Assembly (NCBI RefSeq): GCF_007673235.1
Contig: NZ_VDZH01000005.1
Location: 62,001 to 126,000 of the forward strand
Length of the DNA stretch: 64,000 nucleotides
From: Curtobacterium pusillum
GTDB taxonomy: Bacteria; Actinomycetota; Actinomycetes; Actinomycetales; Microbacteriaceae
Direction of reading: 5' to 3'
This document shows, in pieces, positions 55,995 through 64,000 of the stretch. The notes beneath the pieces are model-generated. The model had not been told where the DNA came from. It was given only the letters and a program-made list of their open reading frames with translations, and searched no databases. The translations under genes were made by a program, and so were the position numbers. How positions within the stretch are numbered: the stretch's first letter is position 1; the number at the start of each line of letters is the position of its first letter.

Positions 55995-56038
55995 AGGACG
56001 GGAGGCGCGGTGCCAGCTGGCACCGCGCCTCCCGTCAT
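55995..56038. repeat. 44-bp palindrome with compensatory changes, copy 6
   Basis: The central 40 bp (55997-56036) are perfect: GACGGGAGGCGCGGTGCCAG and complement. The consensus T/A pair is replaced by a G/C pair on both arms. It lies 13 bp from the helicase stop (56052). Confidence 0.88.
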
Positions 56039-56051
56039 GAGCGCACTCGCG

Positions 56052-57881
56052 TCAGTAGCGCGGCTTGCGCGGCCCGCGGTCGTCGCGGTCGCGGTCGCGG
56101 TCCTCGCGACGCGGCCCGCGGTCGTCGCGGTCGTACCGACGCGCTCCGCCACCGCCACCACGGCGGTCCGGCTTGATCTCGATGAGCTTCCCGCTGATCC
56201 GGGTGTCCGTCAGACGGTCGAGCACGCCGCCGTCCATGTCGGCCGGCAGCTCCACGATCGAGAAGTCCGGACGGATCTGGATCGCCCCGAAGTCGTCGCG
56301 GCGCAGACCACCCTCGTTCGCGAGCGCACCGACGATCTGGCGCGGCTCGACACGGTGTCGACGGCCGACCTCGATGCGGTACGCGGTCATCGGCTGCGAG
56401 CGGCGCGGACCCCGGTCGGCACGGTCGCCGCGGTCAGCACGATCACCGCGTGCGCCACGGTCGTCGTCACGGCGGTCACCGCGACGCTGGTCGCGGTCCA
56501 CCTGGTTGCGGAGTGCGTCGGCCTTCGGGTCGAGCAGCAGCGGGTCCTCGCCCTGCGCCACGACGGCGAGGGCGGCGGCGACGTCGTCGGCCGGGACGTC
56601 GTGGTGCTCGACGTAGTGCGCGATGATGTCGCGGAACGCGGTGATCCGGTCCTGCTGCTCGAGCGCCGCGGTGATGGCGTCGTCGAAGCGGGTCAGGCGC
56701 GTCTCGTTGACGTCCTCGATCGTCGGGAGCTGCATCTGCGTGAGCGGCTGCTTGGTGTGCCGTTCGATGGCGGAGAGCAGGCGGCGCTCACGCGGCGTGA
56801 CGAAGCTGATCGAGTCACCCTTGCGGCCGGCGCGACCGGTGCGGCCGATGCGGTGCACGTACGACTCGATGTCGACGGGGATGTCGTAGTTCACGACGTG
56901 CGTGATGCGGTCGACGTCGAGGCCGCGGGCGGCGACGTCGGTGGCGACGAGGATGTCGAGCTTGCCGGACTTCAGCTGGTTCACGGTGCGCTCACGCTGC
57001 GCCTGGGCGACGTCGCCGCTGATCGCCGCAGCCGCGTAGCCACGGGCGCGGAGCTTCTCGGCGAGGGTCTCGGTCTCGCTCTTCGTGCGGACGAAGATGA
57101 TCATGCCCTCGAAGTCCTCGACCTCGAGGATGCGGGTGAGCGCGTCGACCTTCTGCGGGTACGACACCATCAGGTACCGCTGCGTGATGTTCGCCGCGGT
57201 CTTCGTCTTCGTCTTGACCGTGATCTCGGCCGGGTCGGTGAGGTACTGCTGCGAGATGCGACGGATCTGGGCGGGCATCGTCGCGGAGAACAGCGCGACC
57301 TGCTTGTCGTCCGGGGTCTCGGCGAGGATCGTCTCGACGTCCTCGGCGAAGCCCATCTTGAGCATCTCGTCGGCCTCGTCGAGCACGAGGTACTTCAGCT
57401 CGGACAGGTCGAGCGTGCCCTTGGCGATGTGGTCCATGATGCGACCGGGCGTGCCGACGACGACGTCGACGCCGCGGCGCAGGGCCGAGAGCTGCACGCC
57501 GTAGGCCTGGCCGCCGTAGACGGGCAGGACGTGCACGTGCTTCATGTGGGAGGCGAACTGTTCGAACGCCTCGCAGACCTGCAGCGCGAGTTCACGGGTC
57601 GGGGACAGCACGAGCGCCTGCGGCACCTTGCTGCCCGCCTCCATGCGGGACAGGATCGGCAGCGCGAACGCCGCCGTCTTGCCGGTTCCGGTCTGCGCGA
57701 GGCCGACGACGTCGCGCCCCTCGAGCAGCGTCGGGATCGTTGCCTCCTGGATGGCGGAGGGGGTCTCGTAGCCGATGTCCTTGACGGCCTTGAGCACCGG
57801 GTCGCTCAGGCCGAGGTCGGCGAAGGTCACCACGGGCCCCTCGTCGGCGGTCTCGGTGGTGGTGGCGGTGTCCGTGCTCAT
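56052..57881 (-). CDS. DEAD-box ATP-dependent RNA helicase (DeaD/CsdA-like)
   Basis: A 609-residue helicase. Motifs in order: Q motif GYETPSAIQ, AQTGTGKT, PTRELA, TPGR, DEAD, SAT, then VATDVAARGLDV and HRIGRTGR. A DbpA-type RNA-binding domain follows at about 490-570 (YRIEVGRRHRVEPRQIVGALANEGGL). Two Arg/Asp/Gly-rich low-complexity tracts, one before this domain and one at the C-terminus, should be disordered and RNA-binding. It unwinds structured RNA in ribosome assembly and cold adaptation. ATG 57881 is chosen; a TTG lies two codons upstream. Monocistronic with a 44-bp palindrome after it. Confidence 0.95.
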   Translation of the reverse strand: MSTDTATTTETADEGPVVTFADLGLSDPVLKAVKDIGYETPSAIQEATIPTLLEGRDVVGLAQTGTGKTAAFALPILSRMEAGSKVPQALVLSPTRELALQVCEAFEQFASHMKHVHVLPVYGGQAYGVQLSALRRGVDVVVGTPGRIMDHIAKGTLDLSELKYLVLDEADEMLKMGFAEDVETILAETPDDKQVALFSATMPAQIRRISQQYLTDPAEITVKTKTKTAANITQRYLMVSYPQKVDALTRILEVEDFEGMIIFVRTKSETETLAEKLRARGYAAAAISGDVAQAQRERTVNQLKSGKLDILVATDVAARGLDVDRITHVVNYDIPVDIESYVHRIGRTGRAGRKGDSISFVTPRERRLLSAIERHTKQPLTQMQLPTIEDVNETRLTRFDDAITAALEQQDRITAFRDIIAHYVEHHDVPADDVAAALAVVAQGEDPLLLDPKADALRNQVDRDQRRGDRRDDDRGARGDRADRGDRADRGPRRSQPMTAYRIEVGRRHRVEPRQIVGALANEGGLRRDDFGAIQIRPDFSIVELPADMDGGVLDRLTDTRISGKLIEIKPDRRGGGGGARRYDRDDRGPRREDRDRDRDDRGPRKPRY

Positions 57882-57917
57882 GCGCAAACGGTATCTCGAA
57901 TACGGCGTCAGCAGTGA

Positions 57918-57961
57918 CGGACTGGAGGAACGGGGCGGGCCCGCACCGCGCCTCCAGGCCG
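57918..57961. repeat. 44-bp palindrome (degenerate), copy 7
   Basis: Arms CGGACTGGAGG and CCTCCAGGCCG with one outer mismatch; the inner part has diverged (AACGGGGCGGG facing CCCGCACCGCG). It lies 34 bp from the MarR stop (57996). Confidence 0.78.
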
Positions 57962-57995
57962 TCTCGTGGGCACCTGCAGGGCGTCGGCCGCGCGA

Positions 57996-58472
57996 TCAGG
58001 CCGGGTCGCGTCGCGCTGTCGCGCCCACGCCGAGGACCGCGTCGGCGCGGTCGTTGAGGCGCGCGAGCAGCCCGGCCAGGGTGTGCAGCTCCCCGGTCGC
58101 GAACGCCTGGGTGAGGTCGTCGAAGACCTCGGCGCCGGCCACGTCGAGCGTGTCGAGGAGCGTGCGTCCGGCGGGGGCGATCGACACCAGGCTGGCGCGT
58201 CCGTCCGCCGGATCGGGTGTGGTGCCGAGGTAGCCGGACTCCACGAGGGACGCGACGCGGCGGCTGATCACGGGGCGGGACAGCCCCGTGGCGTCGGCGA
58301 TGGCCATCGAGCGCACGGCACCGAAGTGGTCCACCGCGCGGAGGATCACGCGCGCCGTCGGGTCGAGTCCCCCACGCGATTCGATGAGCGACGCCCGCAG
58401 GGTCTGCCGCACCCAGAGTCGGTCGAGCTGCGCGCGCAGCAGTCGCTCGGCATCGTCCCGTTCGGCGGTCAC
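57996..58472 (-). CDS. MarR-family regulator of the DHA2 exporter
   Basis: A 158-residue winged-helix protein: ARVILRAVDHFG, the HTH RSMAIADATGLSRPVISRRVASLVESGYL and the wing DPADGRASLVSIAPAG. GTG 58472 is chosen; the frame continues upstream but enters the operator. It is divergent from the MFS exporter at 58582. A TTGCTT-N5-AAGCAA dyad between them supports it as the exporter's repressor. Confidence 0.92.
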   Translation of the reverse strand: MTAERDDAERLLRAQLDRLWVRQTLRASLIESRGGLDPTARVILRAVDHFGAVRSMAIADATGLSRPVISRRVASLVESGYLGTTPDPADGRASLVSIAPAGRTLLDTLDVAGAEVFDDLTQAFATGELHTLAGLLARLNDRADAVLGVGATARRDPA

Positions 58473-58498
58473 CCGGTCAGCGTAGTGGCCACATTTAG

Positions 58499-58527
58499 TT
58501 GCTTGCCGGAAGCAATGGATGTATCGT
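58499..58527 (+). promoter_or_regulatory. MFS exporter promoter with overlapping MarR dyad
   Basis: The dyad TTGCTT-GCCGG-AAGCAA is at 58499-58515. Its left arm is also the -35; TATCGT at 58522-58527 is the -10 with 17-bp spacing. Repression by the divergent MarR protein is expected. Confidence 0.75.
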
Positions 58528-58581
58528 TGCGCGGTCTGCAAACTTTCACAGCAGGAAACACAGCACGAAGCAAGGAGTTCG

Positions 58582-60675
58582 ATGACCGCCACCGCACCCG
58601 TCCCGGTGCAGCACGGCCGACGCGCGGCAGGGGTCCCCACGACCCCCGACGCCCCCGGCCAGCAGCCGCTGATGACCCACCGCCAGATCCTCCTCGTGAT
58701 CTACGGGCTGATGGCGGGCATGTTCCTGTCGTCCCTCGGTCAGACGGTGTTCGGCACGGCGATCCGGACGATCGGTGACGACCTGCACGGCCTCGACCAG
58801 CAGGCCTGGGTGACGACCGCCTACCTCATCACCTCGACCATCGCGACGCCGATCTACGGCAAGCTGTCCGACATCTTCGGCCGGCGCCCGCTCTACATCT
58901 TCGGCATCGTCGTGTTCATCCTCGGCGCCGTGCTCTCGTCGATGTCCACGTCGATGCTCATGCTCGCCGGCTTCCGCGCCGTGCAGGGCATCGGTGCCGG
59001 TGCGCTGATGTCGCTGCCGCTGGCGATCATGGGCGACATCCTCGCCCCGCGTGAGCGCGCCAAGTACCAGGGCTACTTCCTCGCGGTGTTCGGCATCTCC
59101 TCGGTGATCGGCCCGCTGATCGGTGGCCTGCTCGCCGGTTCCTCCGAGATCCTGTGGATCACCGGCTGGCGCTGGGTCCTCCTCATCAACGTGCCGATCG
59201 GCATCGCCGCGCTCGTCATGGTGCTCGTCTTCCTGCACCTGCCGAAGGTGCACAGCGCCGACGACGCGAAGCCGAAGGTCGACTGGTGGGGAGCCACCGC
59301 CGTCATCGTCACGCTCGTGCCGCTGCTGCTCGTCGCCGAACAGGGCCGCACCTGGGGCTGGGGTTCGCCCGCGGCGATCGCCTGCTACGTCATCGGTGTC
59401 GTCGGCCTCGTCGCGCTACTCGTCATCGAGTCGAAGATGGGCGACGCTGCGATCATCCCGCTCAAGCTCTTCCGCTCCGGCACGTTCTCGATGGCGACCG
59501 TCATCGGCTTCCTGGTCGGCTTCGCGATGTTCGGCGCCATGCTGACCATCCCGCTGTACCTGCAGATCGTCGTCGGCCTCACCCCGACCGAGTCCGGGTT
59601 CGCGACGCTGCCCCTCGTCGGTGGCCTGATGATCGCCTCGATCACGAGCGGTCAGATCGTCGCCCGGGTCGGCCGCTACCGGATCTTCCCGGTCATCGGC
59701 ACGGCCCTGGTGTCCTCCGGCTACGTCGTCCTGACGTTCATGAGCATCGACAAGCCGCTCTGGTTCCTGATGATCGGCATGTTCCTGATCGGCCTCGGGC
59801 TCGGCTCGGTCATGCAGTCGCTGACCCTGGCGTCGCAGGGCTCGGTCGAGGCGCGGGACATGGGCGTCGCCACGTCGTCCGCCACGTTCTTCAGGCAGAT
59901 CGGTGGAACGCTCGGCACCGCCGTGCTGCTGTCGATCCTGTTCTCGGTGATGCCGTCGAACATCCTGCACGCCACCGCGGACCGGACCGACCTGCGCTCC
60001 GCCCTCGACGCGGCGACGAACCCGACCGTGGCCACCGCCTCCGAGAACCGCGGCGTCATGGAGAAGATCTGGTCGCCGATCGTCACGCCGCTCGAGCAGA
60101 ACGTGCAGTCCTCGCTCGACGACGTCACCGCCCAGGTGCGGCAGTCGACCGCCAGCGCTCCCACCGCCGTGCAGGACGAGGCCCTCGCCGCCGCGGCCGA
60201 CAAGGCGCACGCGTCGGTGCAGGACGGCACGCTCGTGGTCGACTGGTCGGACGCGTCACAGCGCTCGTACTGGGTTGGCGAGCTCACCCCGGCCGTGGCG
60301 AAGCAGGTCTCCGACGGCAGCGGCTCGAACAGCACGATCAGCACGAACGACACCTCGTTCCTGACCGGCGCCGACACCCGGCTGACCCGTCCGTTCATGG
60401 CGGGCTTCAACGCCTCGTCGGTGACGATCTACTGGGTCGGCCTCGGCGTGATCCTGCTCGCGTTCGTCCTCACCTGGTTCTTCCGGGTGCCGCCGCTCCG
60501 CCAGCGTTCGGCGCTGCAGGAGCGTGCCGACGCCGCCGGCGGGTCCGGGACCGGCGGTTCCGGGTCCGGCCCCTCGCCGGAGGACGAACTCGAGGCGTCG
60601 GCCGGCCTGGCCGCCGCCGAAGCCGGGTCCTTCACGGGTCCGATGACCGGATCCACACCGACGCAGCGTCGGTGA
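58582..60675 (+). CDS. MFS drug exporter, DHA2 (14-TM) family
   Basis: A 697-residue exporter. Fourteen helices are expected; motif A reads GKLSDIFGRRPLY and motif C-like GISSVIGPLIGGLL follows. A long extracytosolic loop of about 120 residues (NILHATADRTDLR... to ...LTRPFMAGF) precedes the last helix, and a Gly/Ser-rich acidic tail ends the protein. Substrates are probably toxic organics. ATG 58582 follows AAGGAG. It is flanked by a divergent MarR and a downstream TetR regulator, so it may be doubly controlled. Confidence 0.93.
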   Translation: MTATAPVPVQHGRRAAGVPTTPDAPGQQPLMTHRQILLVIYGLMAGMFLSSLGQTVFGTAIRTIGDDLHGLDQQAWVTTAYLITSTIATPIYGKLSDIFGRRPLYIFGIVVFILGAVLSSMSTSMLMLAGFRAVQGIGAGALMSLPLAIMGDILAPRERAKYQGYFLAVFGISSVIGPLIGGLLAGSSEILWITGWRWVLLINVPIGIAALVMVLVFLHLPKVHSADDAKPKVDWWGATAVIVTLVPLLLVAEQGRTWGWGSPAAIACYVIGVVGLVALLVIESKMGDAAIIPLKLFRSGTFSMATVIGFLVGFAMFGAMLTIPLYLQIVVGLTPTESGFATLPLVGGLMIASITSGQIVARVGRYRIFPVIGTALVSSGYVVLTFMSIDKPLWFLMIGMFLIGLGLGSVMQSLTLASQGSVEARDMGVATSSATFFRQIGGTLGTAVLLSILFSVMPSNILHATADRTDLRSALDAATNPTVATASENRGVMEKIWSPIVTPLEQNVQSSLDDVTAQVRQSTASAPTAVQDEALAAAADKAHASVQDGTLVVDWSDASQRSYWVGELTPAVAKQVSDGSGSNSTISTNDTSFLTGADTRLTRPFMAGFNASSVTIYWVGLGVILLAFVLTWFFRVPPLRQRSALQERADAAGGSGTGGSGSGPSPEDELEASAGLAAAEAGSFTGPMTGSTPTQRR

Positions 60676-60748
60676 CCGACCGGGGCGTCCGTCCGCTGTC
60701 CCCCTTCGTGGACGGGCGCCCCACCCACCCCCATCACCAGGAGTCCAC

Positions 60749-61339
60749 GTGACCACCACCCCGGCAGCGACAGCGGCGACGGAGCCGTGCACGCTCCGTG
60801 AACGCAAGAAGCAGCAGACGCGCCAGGCGCTGCACGACGCCGCGCTGACCCTGGTGTCCGCCAACGGCCTCGACGGGGTCACCGTCGAGCAGATCTGCGC
60901 CGACGCCGACGTGTCGCCGCGGACCTTCTTCAACTACTTCACGTCGAAGGCGCACGCCGCCCTCGGGCTCGACACCGTCGAGGTCCCGGAGGCCGCCGCG
61001 ACCTGGTTCGCCGCCGCCGACGGACGCCTGATCGACGACCTCTGCCGCCTGGTCGCCCGAGCCGTGCCGCTGTCGCAGGACCGTCGTCGGATGAAGGAGC
61101 TGCTCGTGCTCCGGCCGGAGATGACCCCGATGGTGATGCAGTGGATGGCCGAGTCGCGGCAGTCGCTCCTCGCCACCGTGGGCACCCGGACCGACGAGCG
61201 GACCGCTCGGACGGCAGTCGCCCTGGTCATGTCGGCGCTGACCGAGGTCGCCCACCGCGAGACGGTCGGCAGCACCGAGGAGCTCGCCACGCGGCTGCGC
61301 GCCGTGGTGGGCGAGATGGGCGCGCTCGCCTCCGCCTGA
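60749..61339 (+). CDS. TetR-family transcriptional regulator downstream of exporter
   Basis: A 196-residue regulator with HTH LRERKKQQTRQALHDAALTLV and VTVEQICADADVSPRTFFNYFTSKA at residues 16-70. The C-terminal domain matches TetR_C_17-like regulators in actinobacteria. GTG 60749 is 73 bp after the exporter stop on the same strand, so it may be in the same transcript. Target unknown. Confidence 0.92.
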   Translation: MTTTPAATAATEPCTLRERKKQQTRQALHDAALTLVSANGLDGVTVEQICADADVSPRTFFNYFTSKAHAALGLDTVEVPEAAATWFAAADGRLIDDLCRLVARAVPLSQDRRRMKELLVLRPEMTPMVMQWMAESRQSLLATVGTRTDERTARTAVALVMSALTEVAHRETVGSTEELATRLRAVVGEMGALASA

Positions 61340-61766
61340 CGCGAGCGTGCGGGGCGGGTCGGGTCGGGCGCGCCCGGCGTCGCGAGCCGCTGCGGAACGA
61401 CTTCGTCGACGTCGTACGACACCGGAGTCGTCGTTGCTTGCGCCCGCGGGCAGTTGCGTACGCGGGCAGGCGACAACTGCGCTGTCGTACGACGTCGGAG
61501 CTGTCGTTCCGCGTCGACGTCCGCCTCCGCCAGGCCCACGGGAACCCGGCCTGGAGGCACGTCACGACCCCGCAACGCCGGTCCCGTCGCCCAGTGCGGG
61601 ATTGCGGCAACCCGCGGGGCTGCGTGGTCCCACAGGTCGCGTTCGGCATCCCGCAGGAGTCCTCCAGGGCGACTCGAAGCGCGCCTACGCTCCGAGCAAC
61701 CGGCCGTACCCGACGGCTGGTCCCGGCTGTCCCGACAGCCGCTCGCACGTCGAGGAGCCCGACCCG
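61340..61766. other. 427-bp gene-free stretch with a large hairpin
   Basis: Contains the 121-bp inverted-repeat element at 61392-61512, a CGGCCTGGAGGCACG half-palindrome at about 61552, and short GCGGG/CCCGC inverted repeats at 61598-61660. No coding frame is convincing, and I could not place the promoter of the surface-protein gene. Confidence 0.75.
61392..61512. repeat. 121-bp inverted-repeat element with 30-bp arms
   Basis: The left arm 61392-61421 begins GCGGAACGAC and ends CGACGTCGTACGACA. The right arm 61483-61512 is its inverse apart from a five-base internal loop. Inside the 61-base centre, GCCCGCG (61442) pairs with CGCGGGC (61461). It lies 52 bp after the TetR stop and may terminate that transcript. 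Confidence 0.8.
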
Positions 61767-63131
61767 ATGAAGCACCGTCCGAGCTGTCGCACAGCAGCCC
61801 TCATCACCGCAGCAACCGGCACCGTCCTGGTCACGAGCGCGTTCGGCATCGTCCCCGCGATGGCCGTCACGGCGTCCCCGGAGGCGGTGACGTCGACGTC
61901 GACGTCCGCCCCCGCCGACACCGTCGCGGCACCGGCGACGCCGACGCCCTCCGCCGACACCACGGCGAGCGCCCCCGAACCGTCGACCGCGGCCACGCCG
62001 AGCACACCGACGGCACCGGAACCCGCTGCCCCGGCCGCGACGACAGCACCGACGCTGACCACCCCGGCCGCTCCCGCCGCCCCGGCCGCAACCACGACGG
62101 CCCCGACCACCGCAGGCCGACAGCCGACCTCGTCGACGACGACCGGCCGGACCCCGACCAGCCGACCGAGCACGCCCGGCCACGGCGATGACCACCGACC
62201 GGCCCCGACATACTCCTCCACTTCGTCGCAGTCCGCCCCGGTCGTCCTGCCCACCGTGCAGGCCGGCGAGCAGTTCACGGCCGACCTCCGCGCCCAGCAC
62301 GCCGACGGCGCGACCTACACGCTGACGACCGTCGAGGGCGGCGCGGTCGTCCTGCCCGAGGGCCTGTCGTTCCGCCACGGCATCCTCAGCGGCGTCCCCA
62401 CGACGTCGGGGACCTTCACCGCCCTGGTCACGGCGACGAACGATTGCGGCTCCGCCAGCCAGTGGATCCGCATCACCGTCGAGCCCACCGAGGCGGCCCA
62501 CCTCGGCGCCGCCGTGTACAGCGTCCCCGCTGCCTCGGACGGCTCGTACACGTGGGTCGCCCCGGACGGCACGACCGCTCCGGCCCCGATCCGCGTCGAC
62601 GAGGACGGATCGATCACCGTCGTCCCGTGGGCGTTCGACGCGAACTGGAACCGCGTGGACGTGAGCGATGTCGTCCAGCTCACCTCGGACCAGGAGACCG
62701 ACGTCATCGTGCCGACCGACGGCGGGTTCACCGTGACGTTCCCGCACGCCTCCCCGCACATCCTGACCCTCACGGTGGACTGCGTGTCCGTCACGTTCGC
62801 GGTGGAGGTGGTCGACACCACGCCGACGACGACCCCGACCGAGCCGACGACGCCGACGACACCGGCGACTCCGGTCACGCCGACCACGCCCGTCAGCGAG
62901 CCGGACGTCCCGACGCAGGTGGTGGCGCTGCCGACCGAGGTCCGCATCACGCAGACCACGTCGGGCGCACTCACCCCCGTCGCGACGTCCGATCCGGTGG
63001 CGACGGCCGACCAGCTCGCCTACACCGGCGCCGACACCACGACACCGATCGGTTGGGCAGCAGGCCTGCTCGCCGCCGGTGCCGCGCTCCTCGGGATCCG
63101 CCGGCTCCGGCGCAGCCGCCACCGCGCCTGA
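61767..63131 (+). CDS. Surface protein with putative Ig-like domain and LAYTG sorting tail
   Basis: A 454-residue exported protein. The signal peptide spans about residues 1-33 (ALITAATGTVLVTSAFG...AMA). A ~120-residue Ala/Thr/Pro/Ser-rich stalk follows. A putative Ig (He_PIG) domain is at about 165-240 (LPEGLSFRHGILSGVPTTSGTFT), then a second beta-rich domain to about 350 and a Thr/Pro repeat tract. The C-terminus has LAYTG, a hydrophobic helix and RRLRRSRHRA, a class-E sortase signal. ATG 61767 follows GAGGAG. No sortase gene is in view. It probably projects from the wall; partner unknown. Confidence 0.87.
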   Translation: MKHRPSCRTAALITAATGTVLVTSAFGIVPAMAVTASPEAVTSTSTSAPADTVAAPATPTPSADTTASAPEPSTAATPSTPTAPEPAAPAATTAPTLTTPAAPAAPAATTTAPTTAGRQPTSSTTTGRTPTSRPSTPGHGDDHRPAPTYSSTSSQSAPVVLPTVQAGEQFTADLRAQHADGATYTLTTVEGGAVVLPEGLSFRHGILSGVPTTSGTFTALVTATNDCGSASQWIRITVEPTEAAHLGAAVYSVPAASDGSYTWVAPDGTTAPAPIRVDEDGSITVVPWAFDANWNRVDVSDVVQLTSDQETDVIVPTDGGFTVTFPHASPHILTLTVDCVSVTFAVEVVDTTPTTTPTEPTTPTTPATPVTPTTPVSEPDVPTQVVALPTEVRITQTTSGALTPVATSDPVATADQLAYTGADTTTPIGWAAGLLAAGAALLGIRRLRRSRHRA

Positions 63132-63149
63132 GCGACCGAGACCGACCGG

Positions 63150-63189
63150 GCAGTGCCGCGGTGTGCAACGACGCACGCCGCGGCACTGC
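63150..63189. terminator. 16-bp-stem hairpin between convergent genes
   Basis: GCAGTGCCGCGGTGTG (63150-63165) and CACGCCGCGGCACTGC (63174-63189) pair with one wobble, around an 8-base loop. It lies 18 bp after the surface-protein stop and 19 bp from the SDR stop. Confidence 0.88.
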
Positions 63190-63208
63190 TCTGTCAGGCG
63201 TGCGCTCG

Positions 63209-64000
63209 TCAGGCGTGCGCGAGCGGGTCCAGCTGCTCGGGCGTCGCGTCCGCGGCGGCGGTCGACCGGCTGAGCGTCTCCCACCGCTCGTCCTCGGCGA
63301 GGAGCGCCCGACCCGCGGCGGTGGCGATGCCGTAGGCGTCGGGACCGACGAGCAGGCGGAGCGGCGGCTCGTCCATCGCGACCACCTCGAGCACGAGCCG
63401 CGCGACGAGGTCCGGGTCGCTCGCTCCGATGCTCGTACTCCCGTGCATGCGGGCGGAGGCACCGACAGTGGCCGCGTACTCGGGGCGCACCGGCGCGACC
63501 CGCATCGACGAACCGGCCCAGTCCGTCCGCATCCCGCCCGGCTCGAGGACCGTGACGCGGACCCCGAGCGGCGCGACCTCGGCGGCGAGCACGGAGGAGA
63601 ACCCACCCACCGCCCACTTCGCCGTCTGGTACGCGCCGAGGCCCGGAGTGGCCAGGCGACCGCCGACGGACGACACCTGCACGACGTGCCCGCTCCCCTG
63701 CTCCCGCATGACCGGCAGTGCCGCCTGCGTCAGGGTCACGACGCCGAAGAGGTTCGTCTCCACCTGTGCGCGGAAGTCGTCGGGCTCGACGTCCTCGATG
63801 CTCGCGAGGTTCGCGTACCCGGCGTTGTTCACGAGCACGTCGAGCCGACCGAACCGCTCGACGGCCGTGTGGACAGCGGCGCGGGCGGCGTCGGCGTCGG
63901 TGACGTCGAGCGCGACGGGCACGAGCGCAGACCCCTCGGGGACGGTGACGTCGTCGAGGGCGTGGAGGTCACGCACCCCGGCGACGACCTGGTGGCCAGC
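63209..64000 (-). CDS. Short-chain dehydrogenase/reductase, 5' end beyond the window
   Basis: 263 residues are visible; the frame is open at base 64000, so the N-terminal cofactor loop (TGxxxGIG) is missing. Present are AGHQVVAGVRD (second strand), VNNAG, the Ser region VVQVSSVGG and Y-QTAK (Tyr-xxx-Lys), then PGGMRTDWAG. It is a classical SDR acting on an unknown carbonyl substrate. The last 13 bases including the stop are duplicated just downstream (63194-63210 region). Confidence 0.9.
   Translation of the reverse strand, partial: AGHQVVAGVRDLHALDDVTVPEGSALVPVALDVTDADAARAAVHTAVERFGRLDVLVNNAGYANLASIEDVEPDDFRAQVETNLFGVVTLTQAALPVMREQGSGHVVQVSSVGGRLATPGLGAYQTAKWAVGGFSSVLAAEVAPLGVRVTVLEPGGMRTDWAGSSMRVAPVRPEYAATVGASARMHGSTSIGASDPDLVARLVLEVVAMDEPPLRLLVGPDAYGIATAAGRALLAEDERWETLSRSTAAADATPEQLDPLAHA

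Larger units (their letters stand above)
55707..56051. other. 345-bp gene-free stretch with two repeat families
   Basis: No supported coding frame is present. Bases 55707-55880 are the upstream region of the FN3 gene without a promoter I can identify. Bases 55887-55971 hold a CCTACGCGCG composite element and 55995-56038 a 44-bp palindrome behind the helicase gene. Confidence 0.75.

Noticed and set aside
61392..61512. Riboswitch for the surface-protein gene
   Set aside because: It lies 254 bp before the start codon, shows no known aptamer core, and is better placed as the 3' end of the TetR gene.
1..64000. tRNA, rRNA or known small-RNA genes
   Set aside because: I looked for cloverleaf-like segments with GGTTCRA-type T arms and for rRNA signatures and found none I could support; a covariance scan would be needed to be certain.

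Overview
The window is high-GC actinobacterial DNA, most likely from the family Microbacteriaceae; Curtobacterium or a close relative is my best guess from protein character, not from any search. Supporting signs are strong G/C preference at third codon positions, many GTG starts, chains of genes overlapping by ATGA or GTGA, LAYTG-type wall-sorting tails, 'choice-of-anchor G' and SipW-dependent exported proteins, and sugar ABC transporters that lack their own ATPase. I see no rRNA, tRNA, phage, transposase or CRISPR array. The window looks like ordinary chromosome with a dense carbohydrate-use region.

Layout. 1-11.0 kb holds housekeeping genes: a truncated sensor kinase, a small SHOCT protein, gluconokinase and divergent gnd, a sulfite-oxidase-like membrane protein, the glmU-prs-methyltransferase operon and an MFS transporter. 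11.2-21.3 kb is a pentose or glycoside locus. A six-gene minus operon (two Gfo/Idh oxidoreductases, ThuA, sugar isomerase, ROK repressor, polyol dehydrogenase) diverges from xylA-xylB-acetyl esterase around a shared operator. 21.3-24.6 kb has small regulator/reductase pairs (MerR, MarR, SDR) and a Nudix protein. 24.7-31.5 kb is a GH3 glycosidase operon with an ABC importer and a divergent LacI regulator. 31.6-33.5 kb has AraC and MarR regulators and a 51-residue protein. 33.6-37.3 kb is a four-gene SipW-type surface-protein operon. 37.5-47.1 kb has two more ATPase-less sugar ABC importers, one followed by ThuA and Gfo/Idh genes and facing a LacI regulator. 47.3-52.3 kb is an exopolysaccharide-like operon: GT2 synthase, RsbW-like ATPase, and a fusion of a degenerate GH26 domain with an OpgC acyltransferase. 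52.5-64 kb has a TetR/epimerase pair, an FN3/propeller protein, a DEAD-box helicase, a MarR/DHA2-exporter/TetR cluster, a LAYTG-anchored surface protein and a truncated SDR.

The genes fit a plant- or litter-associated saprophyte. Esterase, GH3 and ABC importers would deliver deacetylated xylo- or gluco-oligosaccharides, xylA/xylB would feed the pentose phosphate pathway next to gnd, and LacI/ROK/AraC repressors sit beside their targets with visible dyad operators.

The most unusual features lie between and inside genes. (1) Seven copies of a fixed-length 44-bp palindrome, mostly just downstream of stop codons, with paired compensatory base changes. (2) A composite repeat of 19-bp spaced CCTACGCGCG units at three loci. 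(3) A second hairpin family (GAGCAG...CTGCTC). (4) The GT2/RsbW-like/pseudoGH26-OpgC operon, with apparently lost catalytic glutamates, an embedded EF-hand-like loop and a ~150-residue insertion in the synthase. (5) The SipW operon.
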